Source: Saccharibacillus sacchari DSM 19268
Lineage (GTDB): Bacteria; Bacillota; Bacilli; Paenibacillales; Paenibacillaceae
Direction of reading: 5' to 3'
Assembly: GCF_000585395.1 (NCBI RefSeq)
Contig: NZ_KK073875.1
Coordinates: forward strand, 4,642,298-4,706,297
DNA length: 64,000 nucleotides
Shown piece after piece: positions 1 to 8,163 of this stretch; position 1 is the stretch's first letter, and each line of letters opens with the position of its first letter. The notes under the pieces were generated by a model. That model saw only the letters and a program-made list of their open reading frames with translations. It did not search any database and was not told where the DNA came from. A program made the position numbers and the translations under genes.

Positions 1-202
1 ATTCCGCTTCCTCAGCGGCTTCCCGCGCACCTGCAACGGTATCATGATCAGTCAAAGCAATTCCTCTTAATCCGCGTTCCGCGGCAAGTCGAACCAACTC
101 TTTTGGCGTATTCATTCCGTCTGAAGCGGTACTGTGCATATGCAAGTCGTATCGTTCAGAGTCTGGCAGGGTATCTTTCGAGACTTGATTTCCTTCATTC
201 AT
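1..202 (-). CDS. PHP-domain metal-dependent phosphoesterase, N-terminal part
   Basis: Only the first 67 codons are inside the window; the rest lies beyond base 1. The start ATG (complement of 200-202) has AGGAAGGAGG about eight bases upstream. The protein begins with a short acidic tail, then DLHMHSTASDG and LRGIALTDHDTV. These are motifs I (HxH) and II (TDHD) of the PHP superfamily, which bind the catalytic metal ions of phosphoesterases such as the 3',5'-nucleotide bisphosphate phosphatase (TrpH/YciV) family. The start overlaps the last eight bases of the upstream LysR gene, so the two are probably cotranscribed and translationally coupled. The exact substrate cannot be judged from this fragment. 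Confidence 0.85.
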   Translation of the reverse strand, partial: MNEGNQVSKDTLPDSERYDLHMHSTASDGMNTPKELVRLAAERGLRGIALTDHDTVAGAREAAEEAE

Positions 203-1130
203 CTCGCTTGCCTCCTTCCTCGGACACTTCCCCGATTTGGCGTTCGCGCAGGAAATTCAAAAAAGCGACCGCCGCAATCGGAAGCAGCGTCGACTTTAGT
301 CGAATCGAATAGAACTGCCTTTTAAAAGACGCGTCCGCAACAGGAACCGCATGCAATAGTCCTAGAGCAAGCTCATGCTTCACCGAAGAAGGCGATAGCA
401 TCGTAACGCCGAGACCTGCCTCGACCGCCGATTTGACCGCTCCCGTACTGCCAAGCTCCATAACCGTTTGCAACGCGCGCGGATCCATGCCTTTAGCTTT
501 CCATTCTTCCTCCATCACCTGCCGCGTACCCGAACCTTCTTCGCGCAACACGAAAGGATAAGCCGATGCTTCCTCCAACGTAATTGACGTTCGCTCCGCA
601 AGCGCATGTCCGGTCGGCACGATCAAGCGCAATTCATCCTGCATCACCGACTCGCTAATGATATCCGGATGCGCGACAGGAGCTTCAACCAGCCCGAAAT
701 TCAAGGTGTGCCGGGCAATCTCGTCTAAAATTTGCGTCGTATTCATCACTTTGAGCGAGATTGCGATATCCGGATGCTGCCGGCCAAACGGGACCAAGAG
801 CGGCGGCAGTACATACTCACCGATCGTGTTGCTGGCCCCGAATTGCAGACGCCCTTCCAACTTATGCGTAAAACGAGCCATTTCCGTGTCCGTTTCCTGC
901 ATCAGCTCGATACTGCGCCTGGCAAACGGAATTAGCATGCGTCCCGACTCGGTCAGCTCGATTTTTTTGGTTGACCGGTTGAGCAGCTTCGTCCCAAAAT
1001 GCTCTTCCAACGCTTGTACCTGCATCGTAACCGCCGGCTGCGTCATATGCATCGCTGCCGCTGCCGCAGAAAAACTCCCTTTCTCCGCAACCGTATGAAA
1101 AATATGCAGCTGGTGAAAGTTAAGCGCCAT
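195..1130 (-). CDS. LysR-family transcriptional regulator
   Basis: A 311-residue protein of normal LysR length. Residues 4-63 form the winged helix-turn-helix (FHQLHIFHTVAEKGSFSAAA, then MTQPAVTMQVQALEEHFGTK), and residues 90-300 form the substrate-binding domain (LQFGASNTIGEYVLPPLL, GSGTRQVMEEEW, EAGLGVTMLSPSSV). It resembles the CysL/YwfK and CbbR branch, but the effector cannot be told from sequence. GAGGAGGA precedes the ATG. Its stop overlaps the start of the PHP gene. An intrinsic-terminator-like hairpin ends only 18 bases upstream of the start codon, so the gene either has a promoter squeezed into that space or is read through from the preceding gene. Confidence 0.9.
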   Translation of the reverse strand: MALNFHQLHIFHTVAEKGSFSAAAAAMHMTQPAVTMQVQALEEHFGTKLLNRSTKKIELTESGRMLIPFARRSIELMQETDTEMARFTHKLEGRLQFGASNTIGEYVLPPLLVPFGRQHPDIAISLKVMNTTQILDEIARHTLNFGLVEAPVAHPDIISESVMQDELRLIVPTGHALAERTSITLEEASAYPFVLREEGSGTRQVMEEEWKAKGMDPRALQTVMELGSTGAVKSAVEAGLGVTMLSPSSVKHELALGLLHAVPVADASFKRQFYSIRLKSTLLPIAAVAFLNFLRERQIGEVSEEGGKRDE

Positions 1131-1147
1131 TCCTTCGTCCTCCTCAC

Positions 1148-1180
1148 AAAAAAAGGCATGAAAATCGAAATTTTCATGCC
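1148..1180 (-). terminator. Intrinsic terminator, immediately upstream of the LysR gene
   Basis: A perfect 11-bp stem (GGCATGAAAAT / ATTTTCATGCC, 1155-1180, 4-base loop) is followed on the minus strand by seven T residues (1148-1154). It would end the transcript of the hypothetical gene at 1278-1715, and it also lies in the leader of the LysR gene. Confidence 0.8.
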
Positions 1181-1277
1181 TGGCCTTACCGGCTTGTCAA
1201 AGTTAGGCAAGCCATTGCTTATTCGATTGCGGGGTATTCCCCGTATGACCGACGCCCGTGTTCCAACGTCTCGCTCG

Positions 1278-1715
1278 CTACTTTTTTTTGCGTCCGTTTT
1301 TCATCAGCGTCATTCTTCGCGAATGCCGCAGCCAAGAGTAATACGATTTCAAATCGCGCAGCTCAATGGTCTCCGACATTTTGCCAAGAAACGTCACCAC
1401 GATCATTTTGTGCAGAGGGCCGCCTTCCACCTGGTAAGGGCCTGCCAACTCGCCGAATTCCGCTACGACGACAATATCGTCATCGATCAGATAAACGTCT
1501 TCTTCTTTGCGATAATACGGAAGCATTTGCTTGTTCTGCAAGCATTCCCACAGCCAGGCCGTAATCTCTTCCGTACTTTTTTGTCCGCTTTCGATCCGAT
1601 CGCCATAGCGGCTTTTGGCATGATTCGTAATGACGATGTCTGCCACCTTTTTGTCGCCGAGAGCGATGAAAAAAGGTTCGTAAGTGCTCCATCGTTCCGT
1701 CGCCTTATCCCGCAC
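1278..1715 (-). CDS. Conserved hypothetical protein
   Basis: A 145-residue protein read from GTG (complement of 1713-1715) preceded by CTCTGGAGAG at good spacing. No ATG competes nearby. The sequence is charged and soluble with no signal peptide or membrane segment. The N-terminal half is rich in acidic and aromatic residues (WSTYEPFFIALGDKKVADIV, ITNHAKSRYGDRI), the middle has two hydrophobic strands (DVYLIDDDIVVVAEFGELAG) and the C-terminus is strongly basic (RHSRRMTLMKNGRKKK). I do not recognise the family. It stands alone, followed by its own terminator, and is transcribed in the same direction as the LysR gene. Confidence 0.75.
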   Translation of the reverse strand: MRDKATERWSTYEPFFIALGDKKVADIVITNHAKSRYGDRIESGQKSTEEITAWLWECLQNKQMLPYYRKEEDVYLIDDDIVVVAEFGELAGPYQVEGGPLHKMIVVTFLGKMSETIELRDLKSYYSWLRHSRRMTLMKNGRKKK

Positions 1716-1862
1716 CGTTTATCACTCTCCAGAGACTCGACTTGGTCTTTTCTAACATACAATAGGTCTTTATATCTATGTATATATACCCAATATATTA
1801 CATCATGCCTCTAAGTTATACAAGCTGTTCAAGAAAAGCCAATTGCCAATCGCCCACGGTGC

Positions 1863-1895
1863 AGAAGAAGCGGCCCGAGCTGGGCCGCTTCTTCT
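1863..1895 (-). terminator. Probable terminator hairpin after ylbG
   Basis: A perfect 14-bp inverted repeat (AGAAGAAGCGGCCC / GGGCCGCTTCTTCT, 5-base loop) lies 20 bases past the ylbG stop. There is no clean T-run on the minus side, so termination is inferred from position and stem strength only. Confidence 0.5.
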
Positions 1896-1915
1896 TGTCT
1901 CCGCCAATCCGAAAT

Positions 1916-2200
1916 TCAGCCTGACAGCGCTTCGGAATCCGGAAGCTCCAATGGAGCATCCTCCGGAAGTTTGCTGCCGTAATCCGTCTTCAGATCAGTC
2001 CGATGCGATCTTTCGATTTTGCGTACGTAGGAGAGCCTGCGCATATGTTTCGCCGTTTCCTCCGCCCGATCGGCATTGAGATAAACGACGGCGTAGTGCA
2101 TCCGGCGCGATACGTAATGAAGCGTTCCGTATTTCTCCAAATTACGTGCCGCTTTCAGGTCGTTGACCCACACGATATAACCGATACGTTCCGGAACCAT
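1916..2200 (-). CDS. ylbG: YlbG family protein (DUF2129)
   Basis: A 94-residue protein. The start chosen is the ATG giving MVPERIGYIVWVNDLK, which matches the usual YlbG N-terminus and has AGAAGG nine bases upstream; an in-frame ATG 39 bases further up has no ribosome site. Conserved features include YIVWVNDLKAARNLEKYG, LHYVSRRMHYAVVYLN and VRKIERSHRTDLKTDY. YlbG is a small cytoplasmic protein of unknown biochemical role, usually encoded beside ylbF as here (gap about 45 bases), and the pair is probably cotranscribed. Family membership is clear; function is not known. Confidence 0.9.
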   Translation of the reverse strand: MVPERIGYIVWVNDLKAARNLEKYGTLHYVSRRMHYAVVYLNADRAEETAKHMRRLSYVRKIERSHRTDLKTDYGSKLPEDAPLELPDSEALSG

Positions 2201-2245
2201 GATGCTCGCACCTTCTTTCTGTAAATAACCGGCCGGCATCTTAGC

Positions 2246-2683
2246 TTAGCCGCAGCCGCAGGAACCGCCGCTTCCGCAACCCTTTTTGGGCAGCGGATCA
2301 TTCCCCGGTACCTTGATACTCGAAGAAACCGAATAGGCGATCGTCTCCGACATTTCAAAGAGCAGGTCGTCAAGCGCCTTTTCCGCTTCCTTAAAACGGG
2401 ATACGGCCTCGATCTCCTCCATCTCCCGTTCGACGAGCTCGACTTCCTCTTTCGCGGCGTGGAAATTCGGGTGAAAATGTCCGAAACGCTGCGTTTCTTC
2501 AAATAGTTCTTTCTTGGCGTTCAACTTGCCCATGAGACGCCGCACTTCCGGATGCTCTTGCATCCTTTCGCGCCAATATAAATAATCCGCAACTTCGACA
2601 GAACCGTTGATCATATCGCCCAATTCATATGCGCTCATGAGCACACAGGCCATGTCGACTGTTTCAATCTCCGATACGCTCAT
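2246..2683 (-). CDS. ylbF: YlbF (RicF) family regulator
   Basis: A 145-residue protein starting MSVSEIETVDMACVLMSAYE. An upstream extension from base 2761 is possible but has no ribosome site and lacks similarity. The body is a helical Com_YlbF domain (residues about 10-115). The C-terminus ends in a glycine-cysteine tail (KKGCGSGGSCGCG). In Bacillus subtilis YlbF acts with YmcA and YaaT in the Fe-S-bearing RicAFT complex, which promotes RNase Y-dependent mRNA maturation and supports competence, sporulation and biofilm development. The cysteine tail fits cluster ligation, though that assignment is inferred. ylbG follows directly. Confidence 0.9.
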   Translation of the reverse strand: MSVSEIETVDMACVLMSAYELGDMINGSVEVADYLYWRERMQEHPEVRRLMGKLNAKKELFEETQRFGHFHPNFHAAKEEVELVEREMEEIEAVSRFKEAEKALDDLLFEMSETIAYSVSSSIKVPGNDPLPKKGCGSGGSCGCG

Positions 2684-2835
2684 TGTGTCATCCCGCTTCT
2701 GTGCTGAAACTCTACCCGTTCCCACCCGGGAAGGGCAGGTACAATTATCATAGCACAACACCGAGCAGGATGTAAGCCTTTAACAGAAGAGGACAGGGCA
2801 GAAGATCTTCCACAATGAGGTCAGAAATACTCCCT

Positions 2836-4011
2836 TTAAGCCTGGCTTTTATCTGTAAGCGCAGCTTCCGCCATTGCAATCAGTAACGAAGCCGAGGCCG
2901 CCATCGCTTGCTCGTCAAAATCAAAGCGGGGATGATGATGCGGATAAACGAATCCCTTTTCGGAATTACCCGCTCCCACGAGCATGAAGCACCCCGGACG
3001 TTCTTTCAAATAATAAGCGAAGTCCTCGGCAGGCATAAGCGGAGTCGCCGTTTCGACCTTAAAGCCGGGCAAAGCCGAAGGTGCGACACGGAAAAACCGC
3101 TCCGCCTCCTCTGGATCATTGATCAATGCAGGGTAGCCGACCAAATATTCGACTTGTGCCGATGCGCCATAAACTTCTGCAACATGACTGCTGATCGCTT
3201 CGATTCGCTGACGAATTAATGCTCGCGTGTTTTCGTCGAACGTGCGCACCGTTCCGGTAATTCGCGTTTTCTCCGCTACTATGTTTTGCGCCGTGCCTCC
3301 GCTGATGGTTCCGATGCTCAAGACGGCCGGCCGAAGCGGGTCGACAGATCGGCTAACCACCGTTTGAAGCTGCATGACCAGAGCCGATGCCGCCACGATA
3401 CTGTCGACGGTCTCGTGCGGCATTCCCCCGTGGCCTCCGCGTCCCGTTATGTCAATGAAAAACTCATCCGTCGAAGCCATCATGGCCCCAGCCACGGAAG
3501 CTACCGTACCGACCGGAATCGGAGTCCACAGGTGAACGCCGTACACCGCATCGACGCCTTCAAGCGCTCCGTTTTCGATCATCGGCTTGGCACCGCCCGG
3601 GCAGACCTCTTCCGAAGCCTGGAACAACAATCGGATTTCTCCTTGCAAAGATTCCCGACGATCCGCAAAATAACGCGCTACTGCAAGTAACGCGGCCGTG
3701 TGCCCGTCATGTCCGCACGCGTGCATAACGCCTTCCCGCAGGGAGGCATACCCCGCTCCGCTTTCTTCCTTGATCGGAAGCGCGTCCATATCGGCCCGCA
3801 GCGCGATAACTCGGCCAGGCAACGCTCCGCGCACCGTACCGATTAAACCATAACCGCCCAGGCCTGTACGAACTTCGATACCGAAGCTTTCCAGTTTTTT
3901 CGCGACAAAAGCCGCCGTCTCGCGCTCTTTATAGGACAATTCGGGATGTTGATGCAGATGCCTGCGCCATTCTACCATCTCCGCAAATCTGAGTTCCATT
4001 GTTTCATTCAT
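2836..4011 (-). CDS. M20-family amidohydrolase (N-acyl amino acid / hippurate hydrolase type)
   Basis: A 391-residue metallopeptidase. The start MNETMELRFAEMVEWRRHLH has GGAAGGGA upstream; the longer frame from 4128 would add a basic tail without a ribosome site. Metal-binding and catalytic motifs are visible: RRHLHQHPELSYKE, RADMDALPIKEE, HACGHDGHTAALL, QASEEVCPGGAKPM and the late HHHPRFDFDEQA. The dimerisation (lid) domain sits between about residues 180 and 290 (GRGGHGGMPHETVDSI). This subfamily cleaves N-acetyl or other N-acyl groups from amino acids in the cytoplasm. It is monocistronic. Family certain, substrate not. Confidence 0.92.
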   Translation of the reverse strand: MNETMELRFAEMVEWRRHLHQHPELSYKERETAAFVAKKLESFGIEVRTGLGGYGLIGTVRGALPGRVIALRADMDALPIKEESGAGYASLREGVMHACGHDGHTAALLAVARYFADRRESLQGEIRLLFQASEEVCPGGAKPMIENGALEGVDAVYGVHLWTPIPVGTVASVAGAMMASTDEFFIDITGRGGHGGMPHETVDSIVAASALVMQLQTVVSRSVDPLRPAVLSIGTISGGTAQNIVAEKTRITGTVRTFDENTRALIRQRIEAISSHVAEVYGASAQVEYLVGYPALINDPEEAERFFRVAPSALPGFKVETATPLMPAEDFAYYLKERPGCFMLVGAGNSEKGFVYPHHHPRFDFDEQAMAASASLLIAMAEAALTDKSQA

Positions 4012-4165
4012 TGTTTCAGGTCCCTTCCGTTTAGCTTGTCTTCCACTGATAACCGCTTGCTTAATGCGCCTTTTCGTCATTGTAGCAAAAAACAAAAGCA
4101 TCGCCCACCGTTGTGGCAGGTCTTGCACCCCGGTTTCAAAGCGACTATGATGAAAGGTGAAGTTT

Positions 4166-4273
4166 TAGTACCTTATCAACTCTTAATCAAAGGATTATGT
4201 TCGCTGGAAACCCACACGCTTTAAGTGGGTTTCCGGCGGGCATAACCTTACTTTTAGCGTTGATAAGGTACTA
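4166..4273 (+). repeat. Dispersed hairpin repeat, family A, copy 1
   Basis: The element is bounded by a perfect 15-bp inverted repeat, TAGTACCTTATCAAC (4166-4180) and GTTGATAAGGTACTA (4259-4273). Inside is a long imperfect stem, CGCTGGAAACCCAC with GTGGGTTTCCGGCG, closed by a CGCTTTAA loop. The motifs TCAACTCTTAATCA and TTTAGCGTTGATAAGG recur in other copies. It fills most of the gap upstream of ftsW, ending 69 bases before its ATG. No open reading frame is inside. The remainder of the 4012-4342 gap shows nothing else that I can support. Confidence 0.8.
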
Positions 4274-4342
4274 GACGGGAATTCACATCATCTTACACAT
4301 AAACGGCGCTTTTCGCAGCGGCCGCCGAAGGATTGAACTTAC

Positions 4343-5626
4343 ATGAGCACAATTAGAACCAACAAAAGCAGTCAGACAGGTCGCTCAGGCGTCAAAACGA
4401 AAGCCAGGCCGCCCAAAGCTCCGCCCGATTTTCAATTATTGATTCTGACGCTGATTTTGACCGGATTCGGTTTGTTGATGGTATTCAGCGCCAGTTCGAG
4501 TTTTACGCTGCTTGGTAGTAAATTCAGAAATGATCCTTTGTATTTTGCCTTACCTCAACTTCAGTACGCTGTGCTAGGCATCTTCGTGATGCTGATCACG
4601 ATGAATATTCCTTATAAAAAGTTCAAAAAACTGTTTATTCCGATGTTTTTCCTGACCTTTATCCTGCTTGTGGCCGTACTGTTCATGCCTGCCGTCAACG
4701 GCGCGCACAGTTGGATCAGAATCGGCTCGTTCACCCTTCAACCAACTGAACTGGCGAAAATCAGCACGATTTTGTACCTGGCTGCTTTGATTTCGAAAAA
4801 AGGCGAACGTTTCCGCGATCTTCGCTCCGGCTTTATGCCCGTATTCGTCATTGTGTCGGTGATTGCCGGACTGGTCATGCTTCAACCCGACTTTGGTTCC
4901 TGCATGATTCTCGTTCTGGCTTGTCTTCTCGTGATCTATGCGGGCGGAGCGAGCATGAAGCATATTCTGGGCTCGATGTTGATCGTGGCCGTCATGCTCG
5001 GACTTTTTCTCGGAGCCAAAGAACTTCTCACTCCGAAAAGCGCTGACGAGGCCAGTGCGAATTCCAGTTATCGCGTCGATCGGATCCAAGCCTATCTTGA
5101 TCCGTTCGCCGATCCTAAAGGCTCTACCCAAAACCTGCTCAATTCGCTGATTGCCGTTGGCGAGGGCGGCACGACGGGTGCAGGTTACGGACAAAGCATT
5201 CAGAAGCTTTCGTATCTGTCCAACCCGCATAACGACTTTATCTTTGCGATTATCGGCGAAGAATTCGGATTCATCGGAACGGCAGCGTTCCTGCTGCTAT
5301 ATCTGTACTTCTTGTGGAGAGGATTGTTGGTTTCGCTTCGCTGTCCGGATATCTTCGGTACGCTGACCGGCGTCGGCATCGTCGGCCTGATCGGTATTCA
5401 AGCCTTTATCAACATCGGCGGCGTGACCAATACCATTCCGCTCACCGGCGTTACGCTTCCGTTCATCAGTCACGGCGGCACGTCCCTGCTCATCACCTTG
5501 TTCAGCATGGGGATCCTGCTCAGCATCTCGCGCGATTCCAAAAAAGCAAACTCTTCGATCAAGCAAGAGTCGACGGAAACGGTAACCGTGCCGGAACGCC
5601 GTCCGGCTTTGTACCGTTCCCGATAA
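4343..5626 (+). CDS. ftsW: FtsW/RodA/SpoVE-family peptidoglycan polymerase
   Basis: A 427-residue SEDS protein with a basic cytoplasmic N-terminus (residues 1-30) and about ten membrane segments. Family motifs include LLMVFSASS, the HSWIRIGSFTLQPTELAKIS stretch, MLQPDFGSCMILVLACLL, and NDFIFAIIGEEFGFIGT near residue 300, followed by the conserved GVTLPFISHGGTSLL. The SEDS family polymerises lipid II into glycan strands in the cell membrane, working with a class B PBP. No PBP gene is adjacent, so division (FtsW), elongation (RodA) and sporulation (SpoVE) roles cannot be separated with certainty; the isolated context and N-terminal tail fit FtsW. A family A hairpin lies in its upstream region and a strong terminator follows. 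Confidence 0.9.
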   Translation: MSTIRTNKSSQTGRSGVKTKARPPKAPPDFQLLILTLILTGFGLLMVFSASSSFTLLGSKFRNDPLYFALPQLQYAVLGIFVMLITMNIPYKKFKKLFIPMFFLTFILLVAVLFMPAVNGAHSWIRIGSFTLQPTELAKISTILYLAALISKKGERFRDLRSGFMPVFVIVSVIAGLVMLQPDFGSCMILVLACLLVIYAGGASMKHILGSMLIVAVMLGLFLGAKELLTPKSADEASANSSYRVDRIQAYLDPFADPKGSTQNLLNSLIAVGEGGTTGAGYGQSIQKLSYLSNPHNDFIFAIIGEEFGFIGTAAFLLLYLYFLWRGLLVSLRCPDIFGTLTGVGIVGLIGIQAFINIGGVTNTIPLTGVTLPFISHGGTSLLITLFSMGILLSISRDSKKANSSIKQESTETVTVPERRPALYRSR

Positions 5627-5684
5627 TCAAGCGACGGTTGAGGACAATGCGCATGATCGCTTGTCCTACCCGATCGATCCACGT

Positions 5685-5722
5685 AAAAAGGTTCTCCCTA
5701 GTCATCGGGAGAACCTTTTTTT
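5685..5722. terminator. Bidirectional terminator between ftsW and the Asp23 gene
   Basis: AAAAAGGTTCTCCC and GGGAGAACCTTTTTT pair perfectly around an 8-base loop, with T-runs on both strands, between two convergent genes. Confidence 0.9.
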
Positions 5723-5758
5723 GCTGCATGTGACGAATCGCCCGCTGATCTGCCTGTT

Positions 5759-6145
5759 TTAGCGGATACGGGAAGGCTCCTCGATCGAGATGTCGTCCTT
5801 GAAGGCGACGCCTTCGACTTTGACATTGACTTCGACCACTTTCAGTCCGGTCATATTTTCTACGGCTTCGCGAACATTCTGCTGCAGCATGCGACAGACT
5901 TCATGAATCGGCGTTTCATACAAGACGATGATGCGCAGGTCAATCGCCGTCTCCAACTGGCCGACTTCGACGGTCACGCCCTTCTGCACGTTTTTACCGC
6001 TCAGACGCTTCGCCCAGCCTTCTGACAAGCCTCCGGACATCGCGGCGATTCCCGGAGTTTCCAGTGCAGCCATTCCCGCAATTTTAGCTACGACATCGTT
6101 AGCGATTTGTACATTTCCATTGTCCAATTGCAATTGTTCGGACAT
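5759..6145 (-). CDS. Asp23/Gls24 family envelope stress protein
   Basis: A 128-residue protein. Of two ATGs six bases apart, the downstream one (MSEQLQLDNGNVQIANDV) is chosen, because GGAGGG abuts the upstream ATG with no spacer. The Asp23 domain covers nearly the whole length: VVAKIAGMAALETPGIAAM, GVTVEVGQLETAIDLRIIVL and REAVENMTGLKVVEVNVKVE. Proteins of this family (YloU, YqhY, Asp23) are small, cytoplasmic or membrane-tethered, and are linked to cell-envelope homeostasis or lipid metabolism; no biochemical activity is established. The gene is monocistronic, so it cannot be matched to the yloU-yloV or yqhY-accBC contexts. Confidence 0.88.
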   Translation of the reverse strand: MSEQLQLDNGNVQIANDVVAKIAGMAALETPGIAAMSGGLSEGWAKRLSGKNVQKGVTVEVGQLETAIDLRIIVLYETPIHEVCRMLQQNVREAVENMTGLKVVEVNVKVEGVAFKDDISIEEPSRIR

Positions 6146-6338
6146 GACCATCCCTCCTTACTTCATACCTCTAGTTTAAGGGCTAACCCCCTCGCAGCGC
6201 AAATGCCGTTTTTGACATTTTTCGCTTTCTTGTCTGTAAATCGTTTCATAAGCCATAAAAGTGACGTATATTTGGAATGGACCTGTTATATTGATTTTTA
6301 CATACCAAGCGAGATTTTATCGACGGAGGCCTGACCTT

Positions 6339-7499
6339 ATGAAAAAAATGCTTTCTCCCATCCTGCTCATTCTGACTTTTGCACTGAGCGCAGCGGGGCA
6401 TCTGCTCCATTGGAATCCCACGCTGGAGTTTGTACTCTCGGCGATCTCGGTCATCTTTGTAGCCGGCTTTCTCGGCCGCGCTACCGAAAGCGTTGCCCAC
6501 TATGCCGGACAGAGACTGGGCGGATTTTTGAATGCCACGTTCGGCAATGCGGCAGAGCTCATCATCGCCATTTTGTTGGTCAAAGAAGGACTGTTCGATA
6601 TGGTGAAGGCCAGCTTGACCGGATCGATTATCGGCAATCTGCTGTTGGTGCTCGGTCTCAGCTTGTTTGCCGGAGGAATGAAGTTCAAAGTGCAACGATT
6701 CAATGTTCCTCTTGCCGGAATGAACGGATCGCTGATGATCGTCGCAGTCATTGCTTTATTCGTCCCTGCCGTATTCTTGAATACGCACTCCATTGAAGGT
6801 TTGCAGATCGATACGCTCAGCCTGATCGTCGCCGGAATTCTGATCGTGGCTTATATCGCTTGGCTCGTTTTCTCGATGATTACCCATAAAGATTATTTGG
6901 CTGATCCGGTCGAAACTTCGCACGCAGGTGCAGCTGCAGTCCACGGAGCCGCAGGAGCGACATCCGGCAGTGCCGAAATGTCTCCTCCAGCTGCGTCTGA
7001 CACAGCCGCCGGGGAGGAACATGCCCCGACTTGGTCAAAAGGCCGCTCCATCCTCTATCTCGTGATCGCCACCGTCATGGTTGCTTTTGTCAGCGAATGG
7101 TTGGTCGGCACGCTTGATACGTTTACTACCCAATTCGGGCTCAGCGAACTGTTCGTCGGAGCGTTCGTCGTGGCGATCGTCGGCAACGCCGCCGAGCACA
7201 GCGCTGCAATTATGCTGGCCATGAAAAATAAAATCGGGGCTTCCGTCGAGATTGCAGTAGGCAGCAGCTTGCAAATTTCGCTGTTCGTCGCACCGGTGCT
7301 GATCTTCGTCAGCTTCTTCATGGGCGGTCTGAGCGGTACGATGGATATCGTATTTTCAACCATCGAGATCGTCGCGATCGCCGTATCCGTGTTCGTAGCC
7401 AAATCCATTATTCAGGACGGCGAGACCAATTGGTACGAAGGATTGCTATTGATCGCCGTCTACATCATCCTTGGCGTCTCGTTCTTCATGGTTCACTAA
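6339..7499 (+). CDS. Calcium/proton antiporter (CaCA family, CAX type)
   Basis: A 386-residue membrane protein. The start MKKMLSPILLILTF follows CGGAGG at good spacing; the longer frame from 6261 is not needed. There are about eleven membrane segments in two homologous halves. Both halves carry the CAX signature: NATFGNAAELIIAILLVKEG near residue 65 and VGNAAEHSAAIMLAMKNKIG near residue 285. The halves are joined by an alanine-rich hydrophilic linker (about residues 190-230). Family members exchange cytoplasmic Ca2+ for H+ across the cell membrane. The gene is monocistronic with a bidirectional terminator after it. Confidence 0.92.
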   Translation: MKKMLSPILLILTFALSAAGHLLHWNPTLEFVLSAISVIFVAGFLGRATESVAHYAGQRLGGFLNATFGNAAELIIAILLVKEGLFDMVKASLTGSIIGNLLLVLGLSLFAGGMKFKVQRFNVPLAGMNGSLMIVAVIALFVPAVFLNTHSIEGLQIDTLSLIVAGILIVAYIAWLVFSMITHKDYLADPVETSHAGAAAVHGAAGATSGSAEMSPPAASDTAAGEEHAPTWSKGRSILYLVIATVMVAFVSEWLVGTLDTFTTQFGLSELFVGAFVVAIVGNAAEHSAAIMLAMKNKIGASVEIAVGSSLQISLFVAPVLIFVSFFMGGLSGTMDIVFSTIEIVAIAVSVFVAKSIIQDGETNWYEGLLLIAVYIILGVSFFMVH

Positions 7500-7513
7500 A
7501 TTTCAAAAGCAAA

Positions 7514-7556
7514 CAAAAAAAGCGCGTACGGAGTCAATTCTCCATACGCGCTTTTG
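7514..7556. terminator. Bidirectional terminator, antiporter / ylaN
   Basis: A stem AAAGCGCGTACGGAG with CTCCATACGCGCTTT (one mismatch) is flanked by A-rich and T-rich tracts, between convergent genes. Confidence 0.88.
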
Positions 7557-7592
7557 TTATGTCGAAGTCTGAAAGAAGCAACGATCTGTTCG

Positions 7593-7880
7593 CTATTCCT
7601 TGTTGTTCAGAGCTTCGTAGAGAACCGCCAAATTGCGCTCCAGCTTGCTCACGATCTGCTTGCCTTCCGACTCGCCGACGAGGCCTGCACGAATCGCAAA
7701 ATCAACCTGTCTGGAAAAACCGTACATTTGCGTATCCAGCACTTCCTCATAGAGAGGACAGTAGCGGGTCGCCAGATTCTCCATCTGTACTTCTATCAAT
7801 TTCTCGATTTTATCTGCATCTTCCTGAAGAAGATTGGCTGCCTTGATTTGAAACTGCTCTTGCACGTCAGATGAAGTCAT
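7593..7880 (-). CDS. ylaN: YlaN family protein (DUF1507)
   Basis: A 95-residue all-helical protein with the highly conserved YlaN core: DADKIEKLIEVQMENLATRY, CPLYEEVLDTQMYGFSRQVD and FAIRAGLVGESEGK. YlaN is found only in Firmicutes. In B. subtilis it is essential under iron limitation, and in published work it has been reported to bind Fur and relieve Fur repression. A single cysteine lies in the RYCPLYEEV motif. A GGGGGAG ribosome site precedes the ATG. The gene appears monocistronic. Confidence 0.95.
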   Translation of the reverse strand: MTSSDVQEQFQIKAANLLQEDADKIEKLIEVQMENLATRYCPLYEEVLDTQMYGFSRQVDFAIRAGLVGESEGKQIVSKLERNLAVLYEALNNKE

Positions 7881-7992
7881 ATTTTCTCCCCCCTATGCCC
7901 GAAAGTGTGGCCGGCGTTTCTAATCTAATATTAGACGAATTTGAAGGGTAATACAAGAACCAGCTAACAAAATGTAAACGCGCACGAGCAAA

Positions 7993-8023
7993 AGCACCGT
8001 CCCGTTTAACAACGGGCGGTGCT
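7993..8023 (-). terminator. Hairpin after the HPr-like gene, possible terminator
   Basis: AGCACCGTCCCGT pairs with ACGGGCGGTGCT around a 6-base loop, about 140 bases past the stop of the HPr-like gene. The T-run is poor (TTTGCTC), so its role as a terminator is uncertain. Confidence 0.4.
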
Positions 8024-8025
8024 CA

Positions 8026-8142
8026 GTACGTCGACTTCGTATCTGATCAACTCTTAATCAGGGGATTACGTTCGGATCGAACCGTTCGCTTTTAAGCAAA
8101 GGTTCGCCCGATCCGCTCACCGAGCGTACACGGTCAACGTAC
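8026..8142 (+). repeat. Dispersed hairpin repeat, family A, copy 2 (diverged 3' arm)
   Basis: The motif ATCAACTCTTAATCAGGGG then ATTACGTTCG matches copy 1 in the same order. The inner stem is different in sequence, CGGATCG with CGATCCG plus AACC with GGTT, and closes on a CGCTTTTAAGC loop. The outer arm GTACGTCGAC pairs with GTCAACGTAC with one mismatch. The conserved TTTAGCG part of the 3' arm is degraded. It lies between two minus-strand genes. Confidence 0.65.
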
Positions 8143-8163
8143 AGGCTTGGAACTCGTTCCTGC

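Noticed and set aside
4166-4273. T-box or known riboswitch upstream of ftsW
   Set aside because: No T-box sequence, specifier loop or terminator is present, and the same element recurs next to unrelated genes.
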